NCBI GenBank assembly: GCA_000277445.1
Contig: AJWJ01000007.1
Span: 1-64,000, forward strand
Source of the DNA: Polysphondylium violaceum
Taxonomy: Eukaryota; Evosea; Eumycetozoa; Dictyosteliales; Dictyosteliaceae
Length of the DNA: 64,000 nt
Direction of reading: 5' to 3'
In this document: one piece after another, positions 45,810 through 57,564 of the stretch
Position numbering within the stretch: the stretch's first letter is position 1
Layout: the number at the start of each line of letters is the position of its first letter
Position numbers and translations under genes: made by a program
Notes under the pieces: generated by a model
What the model was told of the DNA's origin: nothing
Seen by the model: only the letters and a program-made list of their open reading frames with translations
Databases searched by the model: none

Positions 45810-46731
45810 TTACAATTTTAATTTTGTTAATATTGATTCCAAAGAAAAAGCGGGAAATACAGAGCCGAGTAAGGAAATTAAAATGATCATAATCACTGGT
45901 AAAAACTTTTGATCTGCTTTCTCCATCAAAGGACCAGAGTCTGATTTATGATATAAAGTAGTCATCGTTGACATGAATGCTGGATTCAATGTTTCTGGTT
46001 CATATTCTGTTAAATATAAAATCATTGCTCTATTTTAAATGAATGGATAATGTATTAGTATATACTAGTCGTAGATATACAATAGTAACAATAGTAACAA
46101 TACACATACAAAGTAACACCAGCAAATATTTTAAAACCTTGTGGATGGGTGGTTGATAAATTCTCTGGAATAATCTTTCTCTTTACAAAACCTTGAATGA
46201 AACCAATCAATGCTCTGGCAAAGAGATAGAGTACAATTTGATTGTTAACACTTCCACTAGTTGATTTACTTTCACCAAAGGCAATATAACCTCCAACAAA
46301 ACCTGCAATCAAACTTTCAACACCGCCCTTGATTCCAAAATGTCTAAAGAGACAACAAATAGATTTATATATGCCAACAAACAATCCAAGATTCTTTCCA
46401 TGGAAAAACATTTGTTTAATTACTACTTTCACTCTATTTAATAATCTATATTATGTATGTGTGTATTAATATCATTGTGTAAATCAAACACTATCATCAT
46501 TAATCGATTATTGATTGAAATCAAAATTTACTTTGGATCACGAAATATAGCAGCATAAATAACTGCTTGAAATATATATGGTATTCTAATTCTAACGCCT
46601 GTTAAAACACCATTACGTGCACCACGGATGGCTGAAAGAATGCAATCCATGACATGCCCCTTTCTATGTTTATTCAGGTAATGATACACTATATTGGTTA
46701 TAGAACCTCCATTCCCGCTATTATTCACCAT
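45810..46731 (-). CDS. Peroxisomal membrane protein 4 (PXMP4/PMP24)
   Basis: Three exons (46731-46532, 46445-46110, 46029-45810) give 251 residues. Matching blocks to animal PXMP4 are AIRGARNGVLTGVRIRIP, KNLGLFVGIYKSICCL, ESLIAGFVGGYIAFGE, NNQIVLYLFARALIGF and LYLTEYEPETLNPAFMSTMTTLY. These are the Gly-rich membrane segments of the Tim17/Tim22/PMP24 superfamily. It is expected in the peroxisome membrane; its transport function is not settled. The C-terminal 40 residues add another hydrophobic stretch (LPVIMIILISLLGSVFPAF) absent from the animal protein as I remember it. All splice junctions keep phase (AA/A, TT/A). Confidence 0.88.
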
Positions 46732-47261
46732 GCTTTATATATTTATTATTTGTATATTTGTATATTACTATGTGTGCGTGTATATCCTATGTATGTGTAT
46801 ATATCGTTGTCGGTGTTGTCGTCTTTATCAAGTTTTCAAATGACAGTTGTATCTCTTAACCCCAAGTAAAACAAATAAAAAAAAAAAAAAGGTTAACAAT
46901 GAGATTATTCTTCTATATGTATGCGTGTGCGTGTCTAATTGTGTTTCTGTGTACATGAAAACAAATAAACAAACAAACAAACAAACAATAAGATAGATAA
47001 AACTGTAAAAGGGGAAATCTATGCGCGTGTGGTGTGTGTGACAACAAAATAGGCACGCACTCTATACACAAAAAAAAAATCGTCTGGCGTCATGACGATT
47101 CAAATTTGTATTTTTTTTTTTTTTTAATTTTTTTTATTCAAATATCACTTTGGAGGAAATCTCAGAAAATTGGTTTTATAAATTAATTCTACTAGGGGCG
47201 GTAGGTGTATTACTACCACTCATATGAGATGTTTATTGTTTTGTATGTACAGATGTGTTTA
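46732..47261. other. Intergenic, PXMP4 promoter side
   Basis: 530 bp of AT- and GT-rich DNA with an (AAAC)n run at about 46967-46988. Promoter of PXMP4 and 3' flank of the zinc transporter. No gene seen. Confidence 0.5.
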
Positions 47262-48691
47262 TTAGTGAGCACCGTGGAATAAAGAATCTAGAATTATAAA
47301 TACAATGTAACCACAAATGATTGAAATTAGAGAAGTTGATTTCTTTACATTACTCGTCAAGATTTCGGGCAAGAGTGCAGTGGATGTTATATACAGAAAT
47401 GTACCTGCACCAAACCCTAAAACAAATGAAACACTAGACATTGATAATCCTCCAAACAACACTCCCGCGATAAATGATCCAATGGGTGTCATGCTTGAAA
47501 CTATTAAAAAATAATAAAATGGATTATTATACGTTGATCCCTGTATAGTTGGTTGTTGTGATTAGTAAATGATAGAGAGTGGATGTAAACAAATGCATAT
47601 GATATGATATTTACTAAACTAAATATATTCTTGTTTGATAAAATAATTGAACTTAATACCAATCCATCTGGAATTTTATGTACAACGATAGCAATGGCTA
47701 CTCTCGCACCAACTGATGCCGATGATGTAAATGCACTGGATATAACTGCTCCATCTACAAACGAATGTATACATAGTGCTATAAATGTTGTAAATGATAT
47801 TTTTGATGCTGATGCTGATGCTGATTTATTTACATTATTTTCACCAACAATCACTATATTTACATCATCTTTTGTTGTTGGGGAATCTGATGATGTTTTT
47901 CTTCTATTCTTTTTACTTGAATTGCCGCTACTATTATCCATCTCATGATCTATATTTGAATCATTGGATATATTTAAATTTGGTGATAAAGGATTATTGT
48001 TTGAATTATGAATAATGCTACTATCATTGTTACTATTGTTATTGTTGTTATTGGTATTACTATTGCTACTGTTACCAGTACTATTGCTACTGTCATTATT
48101 AACAACAGTAGTACTTGTATCATTACTGTCAATAGGCTTATATTTATGTTCTTTTTCATGAAGATGATGGTGATCATGATCATGATCATTTTCTTCATCT
48201 TGATGATCATCATCTTTTTCAGGTGACGACATTAAATGACTATGTGAATGGCCACCATCGTTTGAAAAAAAAGATTCTATTAGAATTAATACTACAAATC
48301 CAAATGCCAAACCATACATTGGAATCCTCATACTATGTTTCATTATATCCTGCCCGTGACTATGACCCCCATCACCATCACCGTGATCATTGTCTGTGTT
48401 GTGTTGTTCGTGATGGTGTTTATCATCATGATCTTCATCGTTTGGACTATGATTGTCTGCGTCTGGTTGTTTTAGACGCGAATCATTTAAAGACATATCA
48501 ATAGACTCTGGGATCAACTCTAGCGTTGCAACAGCAAACAATAGACCCACTGAAAAACATAAAAGTACATGAAAGATCAGAGAACTATTGGCCGTGTTCT
48601 TTTTGCCCCTGAGTGCGAAATAGGTGATCGATGCAGAAACAAGTGGGGCGAGTCCTGCAAGTATACTAAAAGTAAACACTGATCCCGTCAT
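47262..48691 (-). CDS. ZIP-family zinc transporter
   Basis: The first exon starts at ATG 48691 (MTGSVFTFSILAGLAPLVSA) and runs to about 47615-47622. It has three TM helices, two His-rich loops (HDDKHHHEQH; HDHDHHHLHEKEH), an Asn/Ser run, then the ZIP core helices HSFVDGAVISSAF and HKIPDGLVLSS with the metal-site His/Asp. The second exon (about 47506-47262) adds GSFIAGVLFGGLSM, GAGTFLYITSTALLPEI and a final helix. Known role: import of zinc or a similar divalent metal into the cytosol, from outside or from an organelle. The splice junction is awkward: GTAAAT at 47614 is phase 0 but the acceptor at about 47509-47510 needs one base, so GTTTAG a few bases earlier, or another solution, may be used. 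The order resembles the SLC39A9 branch. Confidence 0.85.
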
Positions 48692-49883
48692 TGTTGTGTC
48701 TATGTTGGTTGTTGTTGCGTTGATTGTAGCCAACGTGCGTATTATACAAGATAAGATCAAGATGAGAGACCAAGATGAGGTGAGTGTGTGCGTTGTCTAT
48801 ATGAGGAACAAAGGGTAGCGTATTCAATTAATAATCACAATGTGATGAAGAGTGCGTTGATTACACAAAGGGGTGTGTTTTATAGAAAAAAAAAAAACAT
48901 TTTTTTTGAATTTTTTCAATTTTTTCATATTATCGTCAACACAACAGCTGTGTTGAGATGAGTTGTTTTTTTCAAAGATTGACCCACAACGACCACTATT
49001 GCAATTAAAAACATAAAGTCTAAAATTAATAAAACTGTAAATTTCGAATAAAAAGTTGGACTCTTTGCATGTTGTTGTGCTGTCCATACCGTGTGTCCTA
49101 CATGTCGCAGCCATTGGTCGACGAAAAGATTTTTTGTGAATCTCGAATTTTTTTTTTGCACATTTTTTGTGAATCAGTGTCAAATTATCATTTCGTAAAA
49201 AACTAGTGAAAAATCTTTGTTTTTATTTTTTTTTTTCGCCCAATAGGAAACGAGAAGAGAGAATTCGATTAGCAACCTTATCAAAAATTGTATCAAGTGC
49301 GCTAAATAAAGCACCCATCTAAAATTTATTGTTACGATCCAAGTAGGGTGTGTGTTTAGTGTGTGGGTTTTGTTTTTTTTTTTTTTTTTCTTCCTCCTCA
49401 CTCACATAAATACAACTAATCAATTTTACATTTTTTTTTTTATTATTTTTTTTGCAACACTTTCACATCACACACTGTCAAGCAACAAGTAGTATCACTC
49501 TCTCACTCTAAAAGACAGGCGTATTTAAAATGATATTTACCATAATATTTTTCATATAAACGACAAACATTATTATATTTCCTCCACCCAATATCACTCG
49601 TTACCCTCCCAACAACGACAAACCAAAATTATAGCCCCCATACGCCCTTAAAAGAACAATCCATTATCGTATCTCCTTCGCTCCTTAAATCACCCGCACT
49701 ACCTTTCACTTGGTTTTTTTTTTTTTTTTTTTTTTTATATATTTTGTTTATATTAATATAATCTATTATTACACTCGCGCGTAGTCAAATTTTATATTTC
49801 ATTTATGTTGTTGTATTTTAGTTTCCCCCAATTTCTTTTTATTTATTGACATTAGTGTGTGTGTCTGTGTGCGTGTGTATAAA
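48692..49883. other. 1.2-kb divergent intergenic region
   Basis: Lies between the starts of the zinc transporter (minus) and the polyQ RING protein (plus). It contains long T runs and CT-rich patches. Two minus-strand frames are slightly gene-like: a 31-codon ORF from ATG 49318 (MGALFSALDTIFDKVANRIL) and an ATG-less frame at 48925-49161 with a hydrophobic segment. Neither can be called a gene from sequence alone. Confidence 0.4.
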
Positions 49884-51011
49884 ATGAATCCAAATAGTAA
49901 TCCTTTTAGAAATAATAGTAATCATAGTAATCATGGTACTAGTGGTACCATGGAGCCTTTTTATACAACTCAACAATTATTCCAACATTATCACCAAATA
50001 AATCAACAACAACAACAACAGTTACAACAGCTCCAACAACAATTACAACAGCAACAGCAACATCAATTAATTCAACAACACCAACAACAAATCATTCAAC
50101 AACATCAACAAGTACATAATCAAATTTTACATCAATATCAACAACAACAGCAACAACAGCAGCAGCAACAACCACAACAAATATTTAATCAATTTAGAAA
50201 TCAACAACAACCATTACAATCTCAACAGTTTCAACAACATCAACAACACCATCAACAACAGCAAATAGCACCACCACAACAACAACAACAACAACAACAG
50301 CAACAACAACAACAACAACTACAACAACAACAACAACACCAACTTCAACAACAACAGCAACAACAACAACTCCAACAACTCCAACAAAGACATAGTTTAG
50401 CGCAAAACCAAGCATTACAAATGCATTTAAATGCCCATCAACAGGTTGTGCATCATCAAATTCATCATCACCATCATTTACATGTGCACCATCACCATCA
50501 CTTACACTTAAACAATGGTTCCACGATGATAAATATAAATGGTCCACATACATCAACGATTTTGTTTGAAAATAATAATGATGACGATGATTATCTCGAA
50601 GACAGTGGCGACGAGAATAATCAATTCTATGGAGATGAACCCTCTTATGAAACTTTATTAAATCTAGAGGCATACAACGTACCCAGAGGTGTACCTAAAA
50701 AAGTTTTGAAAAAATTAAATAGGTATATTTATCATAAACCTCAGGAATCAAATAGTAATAATAATAGTAGTAATAATGATAATAATAGTAATAGTAATAA
50801 TAGTAATAAACAAGATGAAGAAAAACTTTGTGGTATATGTCAAGAGACTTTTGAAGATGGGGATCAATTAATTTCTCTTCCTTGTAATCATGAATATTGT
50901 GAAGATGAAATTATAAAATGGTTGGATACACACAATACATGTCCATTATGTAGATGTGTTGTTTCGTTTGATTCCTCCACCTCTTCCACCACTTCCACTT
51001 CTTCATCTTAA
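49884..51011 (+). CDS. PolyQ/His-rich protein with degenerate RING finger
   Basis: Single exon, 375 residues. Residues about 35-190 are almost all Gln with His and Leu interruptions. A His tract (HHQIHHHHHLHVHHHHHLHL) follows, then an acidic patch (NDDDDYLEDSGDE) and an Asn/Ser run. The C-terminus has CGICQETFEDGDQLISLPCN-HEYCEDEIIKWL-CPLC. The spacing is that of a RING-H2 finger of the plant BIG BROTHER kind, but the sixth zinc ligand, normally Cys, is Glu (HEYCEDE), so the second zinc site may be weakened. It may still be an E3 ubiquitin ligase or only a scaffold. The start was taken at the first ATG of the frame; upstream codons in the frame lack ATG. Confidence 0.82.
   Translation: MNPNSNPFRNNSNHSNHGTSGTMEPFYTTQQLFQHYHQINQQQQQQLQQLQQQLQQQQQHQLIQQHQQQIIQQHQQVHNQILHQYQQQQQQQQQQQPQQIFNQFRNQQQPLQSQQFQQHQQHHQQQQIAPPQQQQQQQQQQQQQQLQQQQQHQLQQQQQQQQLQQLQQRHSLAQNQALQMHLNAHQQVVHHQIHHHHHLHVHHHHHLHLNNGSTMININGPHTSTILFENNNDDDDYLEDSGDENNQFYGDEPSYETLLNLEAYNVPRGVPKKVLKKLNRYIYHKPQESNSNNNSSNNDNNSNSNNSNKQDEEKLCGICQETFEDGDQLISLPCNHEYCEDEIIKWLDTHNTCPLCRCVVSFDSSTSSTTSTSSS
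49999..50395 (+). repeat. CAA/CAG repeat tract (polyQ coding)
   Basis: Near-continuous CAA with interspersed CAG codons, encoding polyglutamine in the RING-like protein. Expected to be length-variable. Confidence 0.9.
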
Positions 51012-51429
51012 GAGAGAATATTTTAAATAGAATTTTTCCAGAAAAAAAATAATATAAATAGTCAAAAATTGTATAGTTTATAATAATAATAATAGTTAGT
51101 AGTAGTAATTAGGAAACAACAACAACAACAAAAATAATAATAATAATAACAAAAGTAAAATAATGATTTCTTTTTTATTTTGGAAAAACTTTATTTCTTT
51201 TTTTTTAAATATTTACATATTTGGTTTTCCAATAACCAATCAATTTATTTTCATTTTCATCTTTTTGGAAAAAGAAAAAAAATGAATAATAAATACAATC
51301 TATAATAATAATAATAATAACAAATAATAATAGTAATAATAATTAATCATGTTGTATTCATATATATTATATATTTATATATCCCTTTTTTCCCCAACTC
51401 CACCTAAAGTACTTTGAACCCATTCATTT
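51012..51429. other. Tail-to-tail spacer
   Basis: 418 bp between the stops of the polyQ RING gene and Cdk8. It contains AAT and AAC microsatellite runs and long T tracts; probably both 3' UTRs. Confidence 0.5.
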
Positions 51430-53048
51430 TTACTCTTCAAAGTCTCTTTTCTTTTTTGATATTGGCTGTCTATGTGGATAAGGAATAGATCCCTTTGTAA
51501 AAGCACTGCAATTATATATATAGGAAAAAAAAAGTTGATACAAAAAAGCAACCAACAAGTAAATGGTAGTAATAATAGCAATAGAATTATTAAATAATTT
51601 GTTAGTTACATTGTATATAGAATTGAAATTATCAACTTGCACTATATTTATAATCTGGAAAAAGATATATATATTATATCTCTTTTTTAAAACAATAAAT
51701 AAAACATCCACCTTTTACAATAAACACAAAACAAAACATTTGTACAAAATACTTACTTTATACATGGAGGAGGAGATTCTTTAAAATATGGATGATCGAG
51801 AGCATCTGATGCCGTGATTCTTTTGCTTGGATCATAAAGAATCATTTTCGACAGCAAATCAAAGGCGGCACTCTTTTCATCCAAATTGATGTGTTTGGCC
51901 AACACGTTGGGATAGTTTTCACAATTGGCAATCTTTTTCCACTCGGGTAGATGTTTGATATCTGGCCACATCTCTAGCGAGGGTTTACCCAACACCCTCA
52001 TAATCTTTTCCACCTGATCGTCTTGAAACAGTGATGGCACCTTGGGATCCTTTTCCTTGCCTGGAAAGAGTGGTTTGGTGGTGATGAGCTCTGCAAATAT
52101 ACATCCTATGGCCCAAATGTCAACCGCTCTTGTATAGTGTTTGGATCCCAACAAGAGCTCCGGTGAACGATACCATATGGTTACAACCACACCATTTTCA
52201 TTCAAAGGTCTCAGCGGCGATTGGAATATACGAGCCAAACCAAAATCACCAATTTTTACAGTGCCCACCTCTTTACCCTCTCCCATAACCATAATATTAC
52301 TTGGCTTCAAATCACGATGTATGACCCAATTGGTGTGTAGATAGTGTATGCCATTCAATACTTGCCATATCAAAGATTTCACTGTTACCTCTGAAAAATG
52401 TGAATTATTATCTCTATGATACTTTATGATTCCCTGTTGTTGTTTAATATTAATATACCACCATTATCATAACTATCATCATCAACTATTACTTACAAAT
52501 AAATCAAACTCTGCATAATCAAAAACTAAATACAATAACTTTTCTTTGGGATTTAAACAAACATCTTGAAGTTTAATAATATTCTCATGTGATAATTCTT
52601 TTAATAACTAAATTTATATGAGTGTTCATGATTAGTTTACTACTGCTGATCATACTGATTCAATCAACAATAATCTACATACACCAATTTCTCTACAGGC
52701 TGTCAATGATAAACCTTCACCTTCTTTTGTACTACGAAACTTTTTAATTGCCACTTTATTGTTTGGTTTCTTTTTATCATCTGCTTTATAAACCATACCA
52801 TAGGTACCTGATCCAACTTCATAACCAAATGTATATTTCTCTTGAACATCTAATCTTTGATTCGATGTGAAAACAATGGGCGTATAGCTACCACTATTAC
52901 CCCCACCACCGCCACCGCCACCACTGCCACTATATTGGTTATATCCGCCACCTCCATGATGACCGCCACCACCAGCACCACTATTTCCACTATTCATATT
53001 CATATGATGGTGATGGTGATGTTGATGATGTGTATTATGTGTATTCAT
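51430..53048 (-). CDS. cdk8: Cyclin-dependent kinase 8
   Basis: Four exons (53048-52683, 52607-52497, 52388-51757, 51505-51430) give 394 residues. A His/Gly-rich leader precedes [15 protein letters not shown] (ATP loop), [15 protein letters not shown] (where the cyclin-binding helix of CDK8 reads SMSACREI), [11 protein letters not shown] and [15 protein letters not shown]. Animal CDK8 has DMG where this has [33 protein letters not shown] is the CDK8-specific activation segment. The short last exon supplies [14 protein letters not shown], a conserved CDK8 tail. Known role: kinase of the Mediator CDK module with cyclin C, acting in the nucleus on Pol II transcription. In dictyostelids it is needed for aggregation. 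Confidence 0.93.
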
Positions 53049-53963
53049 TTATCTATTTGTATACTATTTCTTTTTCCTATTCTACTACTATGATCCTATT
53101 CTCTTTAGCTAATGATCATTCAACCTACATGTATATATCTAAACATAAATCTGAATTAAACAATTTTAAAATTTTTTCTAAAAAAAAAAAAAAAAAAAAA
53201 CCAAGTTTGTGTGTATCTATTTGAAGGTTTGTGATCACAATTTTATTAAGATTGATGATGGTAAGATAATAGTTTTACAACAAATTTATTTAAATACTGT
53301 GAGGGAAGGAGGTGGTGTTGGTGTTGGTGTTGGTCGAGGACCAGAGAAGAGAACTCCACCAAAATTAAGACCTGGTTTTTTTGGTCCACTTGATTCATCT
53401 ATAGATTTGAATTAATAAGTTTTAAGTAAAAACTAATCATTAAAAAAAAACTACATACTATGTCTAAGTGTTAACATTTTTTAAGAGTTTGATTATTATT
53501 ATTACAAAAAAAGAATGTTTGTATCAATCTTTTTGGTGCCCATATACCTCAAAAAAAAAGTAAAAATTTTTATAAAAAAAAAGAGATATTTTGGGGAAAA
53601 TATGAGAAATCTAGATATTTTGGGTAATTTTGTAGTACTAATTTTATTTCAAAAATAATATTGGGTAAAAGGAGATTGTAAATAATGATCATTATTTACC
53701 TCTTTTTTGTTTTTTTTTTTTTTGTTTTTAATTTTACTATTTTTTTGAGGGATATAAAAAAAGAGAAATAAAATGGTAAACAATTATTATTATAAATGTT
53801 TTTGTATTTCTTTATATTTCTTTTTTTTCTTTTCTTTTTTTTTTTGTTTTTTTTATATATTCAGAGTATTGGTGAGATAAAGAGAGGAGGAGAGAGGAAA
53901 AATATAAATATATATTATATATCTATATAATATGATATAATATTTATGTATATAGAGATATAT
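53049..53963. other. Intergenic, Cdk8 promoter side
   Basis: 915 bp of AT-rich DNA. A plus-strand open frame ending at 53415 has a Gly/Val/Pro-rich end (VGRGPEKRTPPKLRPGFFG then PLDSSIDLN) that looks more protein-like than its surroundings; it is listed separately. The remainder is poly-T and ATAT tracts with no gene. Confidence 0.45.
53209..53415 (+). CDS. Possible small protein or terminal exon
   Basis: An open frame of up to 68 codons without a convincing ATG at its start (it opens at a GTG). The final 40 residues, NTVREGGGVGVGVGRGPEKR then PPKLRPGFFGPLDSSIDLN, are rich in codons unlike the AT-noise around them. GTAAGA at about 53260 and TGTGAG before GGAAGG could be splice sites, so it may be the last exon of a very small gene. 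No family recognised. Confidence 0.3.
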   Translation: MCIYLKVCDHNFIKIDDGKIIVLQQIYLNTVREGGGVGVGVGRGPEKRTPPKLRPGFFGPLDSSIDLN

Positions 53964-55909
53964 TTAATTAATATAACCAGAAAGTTGAGCTTTGTAAATG
54001 AGAGACAAGAATCTTGAACCTAAACATGGAGTATTGATACCCAAGGAACTTGCTTCACCGGTGATCAATTCCTTGACACTTAGATATTTACTATTGTTGA
54101 CTTGGAATTTACCTTGTGGTCTGTGGATTCTTTGATGAGAGATACCGCCATTCTTGGACACTTTGGAGATGGTATAGGCACCAGATTCACTAGTAGAGAA
54201 ACGAACTAAAAAGGTGCCCTCTGGTTTTTGACGAAGTCTATTTTCACTCTCTGATGTGGAAATGTCACCGTGGAACCAAGCACACTCCATCAATTGTCTA
54301 ATTTTATCTAAAATTTGAGCGCCATCTTCTTTTAAATTACCAAACCAGGCCAACACCTTGCCAAATTGCTCCATGCTGACGACCTCTTCTTCGTGAGGAC
54401 CTTTTGGTGAACTGACGATAATTGATTTGAGACATTTAAAGTTGAGTTCAATGGTGGAACCATTGAGATTGGGTGAAAATTGCAAGAGATCAGACATGGA
54501 GGGAGTATTGGCGTTGGTGAGACCAACAAAGTTGGCAAATACATTGACAAAATCTTTCCAATTGACCTCGTCGACGTGTCTAAAGTGAGTTTTCCATAAA
54601 ATGGCACCGTATTCATCGGGAATACAGAGTTCAATGATAATCTCTTCCAAGGCAGAAACAATACCATCAAAACCGGGTCTGTTGTCTGGATTTGGATCCC
54701 AACATCTTTGAATCAATGCTTTCAATGGCTTTGGACAATCTTCTGGAATATTGGGTCTGAGTTGTTTGTCACAAATGGCTGCAACAAATTTGAAAAAGTT
54801 GTCAAACTCTGGGAAGAGTTCTTGTCTAGTGTAAATTTGCCATAAGACTAAACCAAAACTATAAACATCTGCTTTTTCATTAAACATTTTACCTTGTAAA
54901 ACTTCAGGTGCCATCCAAAGTGGTGTACCTTTGGCTCCTTCTTGCCCATCCTTTAAATTCTCTCCTCTTTGTTTAATTTGTGATAAACCAAAATCACAAA
55001 CTTTAACTGTTAAATTTTGATCAACTAAAAGATTACTTGTCTATTATTATTGTTGTTTTTATATTAATATTTATGATGATAATCATTATTATTATTATTA
55101 CTATTATTATTATTATTATTATGAACAACTTACTTTAAGATCTCTATGAATAAATACTGGATTAGAACTATGTAACCAAAGTACACCTAAAGCAGCATCT
55201 TTGGCCATTCTCATTCTAATTACTAATGGAAGTTTAACTTGTGGATCTAATAATAAGGTTTCAAGATTACCTTTCATTAATTCTGTACAGATCATAAGTT
55301 TACCTGGTGTAGAAGTACAAGCTCTTTTGATATGATATTTTAAAATTAATAATCATACATCTAAAAATAAAATGATTTCATATGATATTTCTTACCCTAA
55401 AAATAAAACAATATTTGGATGGAAAATTTTACTCATAATAGCAACTTCTTTTCTAAAATCTTTTAAAGTTTTTTCATCAACTTGTTTCAACATAACCTTG
55501 ACTATAGGGAGTAACAAACAAACGATTAATAACCTATATAACCATAACCTAAATAATGATAAAGATAATAATAGTAAATCTTACCAGCTACATCCTTTTG
55601 TCTACATCTTCCTTTGTAAACAGTACCAAAACTACCATCACCTAATAAAGCCTCAGTTGTAATTTCATTTTCAGAAATTTCGGGTGGACCTAAAATATCA
55701 GATGCTTGTTGTAAGCTCTATTGTTTTATATATATATATATATATATATGTATTAGTTGAAATGTTTTCATTACAAATCTTGATCATAGCAGTAAATCTT
55801 TGCTACTACTACCACTTGCTACGATAGTGCTGTTATCCTGTATAAAGGTATTGATGCTTACTTGTTGATATTGTTGAACATATACATCCTTCTTTCTATT
55901 TGTATTCAT
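53964..55909 (-). CDS. SH2-domain protein kinase (Shk family)
   Basis: Five exons (55909-55862, 55717-55585, 55501-55396, 55323-55134, 55040-53964) give 517 residues. The kinase domain starts after GPPEISENEITTEALLGDG: GDGSFGTVYKG, VAVKVMLKQ, HPNIVLFLGACT, HRDLKTSNLLV, DFGLSQIKQRGENLKDG, GTPLWMAPEVLQG. This is the TKL-type dual-specificity kinase of the Shk group. A linker (SDLLQFSPNLNGSTIELNF) leads to a C-terminal SH2 domain: CAWFHGDISTSESENRL, EGTFLVRFSTSESGAYTIS with the phosphotyrosine-binding Arg, and SHQRIHR. Shk kinases are known only from amoebae; ShkA acts at the membrane in chemotaxis and phagocytosis. Which paralogue this is I cannot say with certainty. Confidence 0.92.
55732..55749. 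repeat. (TA)n run in an intron
   Basis: About nine TA dinucleotides in the first intron of the Shk kinase gene. Confidence 0.8.
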
Positions 55910-56633
55910 TTTATTACTGTTATATTCTATAATTACTGGTACTATCTGTTGTTGTTGCTTGTATTGTTATAAATAAATAAATATCGCCTCTAAATAAAAA
56001 AAGAAAACAGACACAATATATAAATGGGAAAAAGTTTAAAATGAGGATTGGTTGTGGTTGTTGAACAAAACTATATACACAAAACTAAAGTTAAAAGTGA
56101 CGTCGATTGTTTTTATCAAATTACACACACAGTTTCTACTACTACTACTACTACTAGGAGGAGAAGGTAATCGTGCACTACTAAAAAGAATTACACCAAT
56201 GATCAAAACTAAAGATACACCTTTATATCTATATTTGCTTATAAATAAAAGGAATTGATAAATCAATTGATTGATGAAAAAAAGTACACTGTGGTTGTTT
56301 TTATAAAGAAAAAAAAAATCTTCTCAGTGTGAGCCCACACATTCAATTTTTTAAAAAATTTTAGAAAAAAAAAAAAAAATTTTGAAAAAAAAAACTTATC
56401 ACAAATCAAGTCACTCACAGTGTGATATTTCACACGCGCTAGGGGGTTGGGGGTGCCGGTCCGAATCTTCAAATTTAAAAGAAAATTAAAAAAAATTGAA
56501 AAGAAAAAACTTTTGAAAAAGTAAAAGTTAAAAATAGAGTACAGTAAACGGTGTTTAGGTTAGAGTGGATATGTGGGGTGTATGCAGAGAGAGATAAGAT
56601 ATGTACACATCCACGCACACCGATCAATATTTA
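55910..56633. other. Intergenic, Shk promoter side
   Basis: 724 bp of AT-rich DNA with oligo-A runs. A short GC-rich island near 56430-56462 (CGCGCTAGGGGGTTGGGGGT then GCCGGTCCG) stands out against the background. It is not a tRNA: no cloverleaf arms could be paired. No gene seen. Confidence 0.5.
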
Positions 56634-57564
56634 TTATTGTTGATTCAAATGTTGAGCATGGAATTCGATGTGATCTTTGATAAAAGTGGAGATAAAGAAA
56701 TAGTTGTGGTTGTAGCCCTCTTGCTTTCTGAGACTGAGAGCAAGATGCTGGGGATTGGCTTCGCAGGCATCTTGGAGTGTTTGGGGCTTTAATTGTTCTT
56801 CCAAGAAATTATCTTCGGTGCCTTGGTCGACCAAGATATCGATATGGGAGCCCTTGTAGTTTCTTGCCAAGATGGAGGGATCATATTGTTCCCACTTTGA
56901 TTTATCATCTGTGCCCAAATAGTTTGAAAAGTTTTTCAAACCCCACTGACAATCGACTGGATTGGAAATGGGTGCAAAAGCAGACACTGATTGATATTTA
57001 CCAGGATTTCTAAGAGCAATTACAAGGGCACCCATTCCACCCATAGAGTGTCCAAAAATAGACCATTTGTTGACATTTACAGAGAATTGTTTATTGACAA
57101 TATTGTACAATTCCTCAGAGATATAAGAGTACATATTATAGTTTTTACACCACTTTTCAGTTGTAGCATCCACATAAAATCCTGCCCCTGTTCCAAAATC
57201 CCAAGAATCATCTTCACCTTCGATTTTACATCCTCCTATTTAATACATAGATACGAGGTGTTAATATCATATATGACATTGCTGAATACCATGTTTAAAA
57301 CTTACTTGGACTAGTATCAGGACAAACTAAAAACAAGTTGTTCTTATAAGCATACTCTATAGCACCAGCTTTAGTGATAAAGTTTTCATCATTACATGTT
57401 AATCCAGATAAAAATAAAAGAACAGCTGGTTTACTGGTAGCAGCGGGTGGTTCGAACACATGAAACTTCATTTCACATGCACAACATTCTGAATAGTGAC
57501 TATATCTTTTAACAAGTCCTCCAAAACATTTCGATGTACTTAATAAATTAACTGTAGATGTCAT
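56634..57564 (-). CDS. S-formylglutathione hydrolase (esterase D)
   Basis: Two exons (57564-57306, 57235-56634) give 286 residues, the family length. [13 protein letters not shown] and [20 protein letters not shown] are followed by the nucleophile elbow [11 protein letters not shown], then [13 protein letters not shown] with the catalytic Asp, and [14 protein letters not shown] with the catalytic His. The intron splits [17 protein letters not shown]. Known reaction: hydrolysis of S-formylglutathione to formate and glutathione in formaldehyde detoxification, cytosolic. The ATG lies 105 bp from the ATG of SMG9 on the other strand. Confidence 0.95.

Noticed and set aside
50194-50673. Val/Asp-rich minus-strand ORF
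   Set aside because: Antisense reading of the CAA/CAC repeat coding the polyQ/His tract.
56425-56470. GC-rich island with GGTCCGAATC resembling a tRNA T-arm
   Set aside because: No acceptor stem, D-arm or anticodon arm could be paired around it; also too few G-runs for a convincing G-quadruplex.
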